Assembly (NCBI RefSeq): GCF_014199335.1
Contig: NZ_JACIJI010000002.1
Location: 310,001-374,000, forward strand
Direction of reading: 5' to 3'
From: Stakelama sediminis
GTDB lineage: Bacteria > Pseudomonadota > Alphaproteobacteria > Sphingomonadales > Sphingomonadaceae
Length of the DNA: 64,000 nt
In this document: positions 63,484 through 64,000 of the stretch, one piece after another
Position numbering within the stretch: position 1 is the stretch's first letter
How the letters are laid out: each line of letters opens with the position of its first letter
Translations under genes and position numbers: made by a program
Notes under the pieces: generated by a model
What the model saw: only the letters and a program-made list of their open reading frames with translations
Databases searched by the model: none
What the model was told of the DNA's origin: nothing

Positions 63484-64000
63484 TGGCCTGCTGCCGGTTT
63501 GCTGGACACAGAGATAAGGTGTTTTTACCTATCGGAGGTCAGAAGGAAGTTCGCTCGCGAGTTCAAGCTTAAGGCGGTGCGATTGGTCTGCGATTGGTCC
63601 GGGAGCGTGGCGTAACGATCGCCCAAGCGGCCCGCGATCTAGATTTACACGAGAACTTGGTTCGCGCAAATGGGTGAAGGAGTTTGCCGCCGATCCGGGG
63701 CATGCTTTTCCCGGTCACGGGCAGACGAAGCCGGAGCAGTTGGAGATCGATCAATTGCGCCACGAAGCGGCTTTCATGCCTAGCTCAACCGGGCACCGTC
63801 ACAGCGTGCCCGCGACGACGAGATGATCGGCGCCAGTGTGCAGACCAGCCATATCGTCAGCTACCGCACATACGGCGCGCGCCGGGGCTGGCGTGATCTG
63901 CTCGCCGAAGGCATTTACTGCGGCCTGCGTCGGGTCGAACGGATGATGCGTCAGCAGGGCCTGCGGGCACGGCCACGCCGCCGCGGGCTGCCGAAGGATC
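63484..64000 (+). pseudogene. decayed IS3-family insertion sequence (orfA/orfB), cut by window end
   Basis: Fragments of both transposase frames are visible: orfA-like REFKLKAVRLV, ARDLDLHENLVR, WVKEFAADPGHAFPGHGQT and QLEIDQLRHEA, then orfB-like RARDDEMIGASV, YRTYGARRGWRDLLAEGI and RVERMMRQQGLRARPRRRGL. Damage includes an 11-bp tandem duplication (63578-63599), a further frameshift after ENLVR, a large internal deletion joining orfA to orfB, and an in-frame TAG. It is inactive. Confidence 0.8.

Noticed and set aside
1..64000. CRISPR array or rRNA operon
   Set aside because: No regularly spaced direct repeats and no rRNA-like segments were seen anywhere in the window.

Overview
The window is high-GC, densely packed DNA. 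It reads as a chromosomal segment of a sphingomonad-type alphaproteobacterium (Sphingomonas, Sphingobium or Novosphingobium relatives). The clues are the GC-rich codon use, mfd-sdhE-recG order, NodT-type outer-membrane factors, Sde182-like and RcnB-like proteins, and a TraC/TraD/TraA mobilisation module with AlpA and sigma-4-like genes. Genus is inferred from gene content and style, not from a marker gene.

Layout. 1-5.7 kb: repair and housekeeping genes (mfd cut by the window edge, sdhE, recG) and a PilZ protein, with a 268-bp palindromic element filling the recG/pilZ junction. 5.9-14.7 kb: a surface-polysaccharide cluster (GT2 glycosyltransferase, epimerase, CDP-glucose synthase RfbF, SAF-domain oxidoreductase, RfbC-type epimerase, Wzx flippase, then a convergent MBOAT acyltransferase with an SGNH partner). 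15.5-19.3 kb: the phosphate uptake operon pstSCAB. 19.6-25 kb: a secreted Sde182-type protein, a UvrD/PcrA helicase, tRNA-His and a leucine-type dehydrogenase.

25.13-45.35 kb is a genomic island of about 20 kb inside a tRNA-Glu(CTC) gene. It is bounded by 16-bp direct repeats of the tRNA 3' end. It carries a P4-type integrase, two small sigma-4-like proteins, AlpA, an RHS polymorphic toxin with a translationally coupled two-TM candidate immunity gene, an MNT-HEPN fusion, a MOBQ mobilisation module (TraC/TraD/TraA and a recognisable oriT nic sequence), and at the tRNA-proximal end a 2130-residue STAND NTPase with a DUF4297/Cap4-like nuclease N-terminus overlapping an uncharacterised 252-residue gene. 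No type IV secretion genes are present, so it looks like an integrative mobilisable element with a defence cargo. The STAND gene pair is the best candidate for a little-described system.

45.4-59 kb is an export and metal-resistance block: EmrAB plus a NodT factor, CsoR divergent from copAB with a clear CsoR-type operator, and an HAE1 RND pump (adaptor, permease, outer-membrane factor). 59-63.2 kb holds an orphan [2Fe-2S] subunit, an Arg-rich RcnB-like protein, a 2OG-Fe(II) dioxygenase and recJ. At 63.26 kb a second tRNA-Glu(TTC) is followed by a near-identical copy of the 148-bp arm that follows the first tRNA-Glu, in inverted orientation, and then by a decayed IS3-family element that runs off the window.
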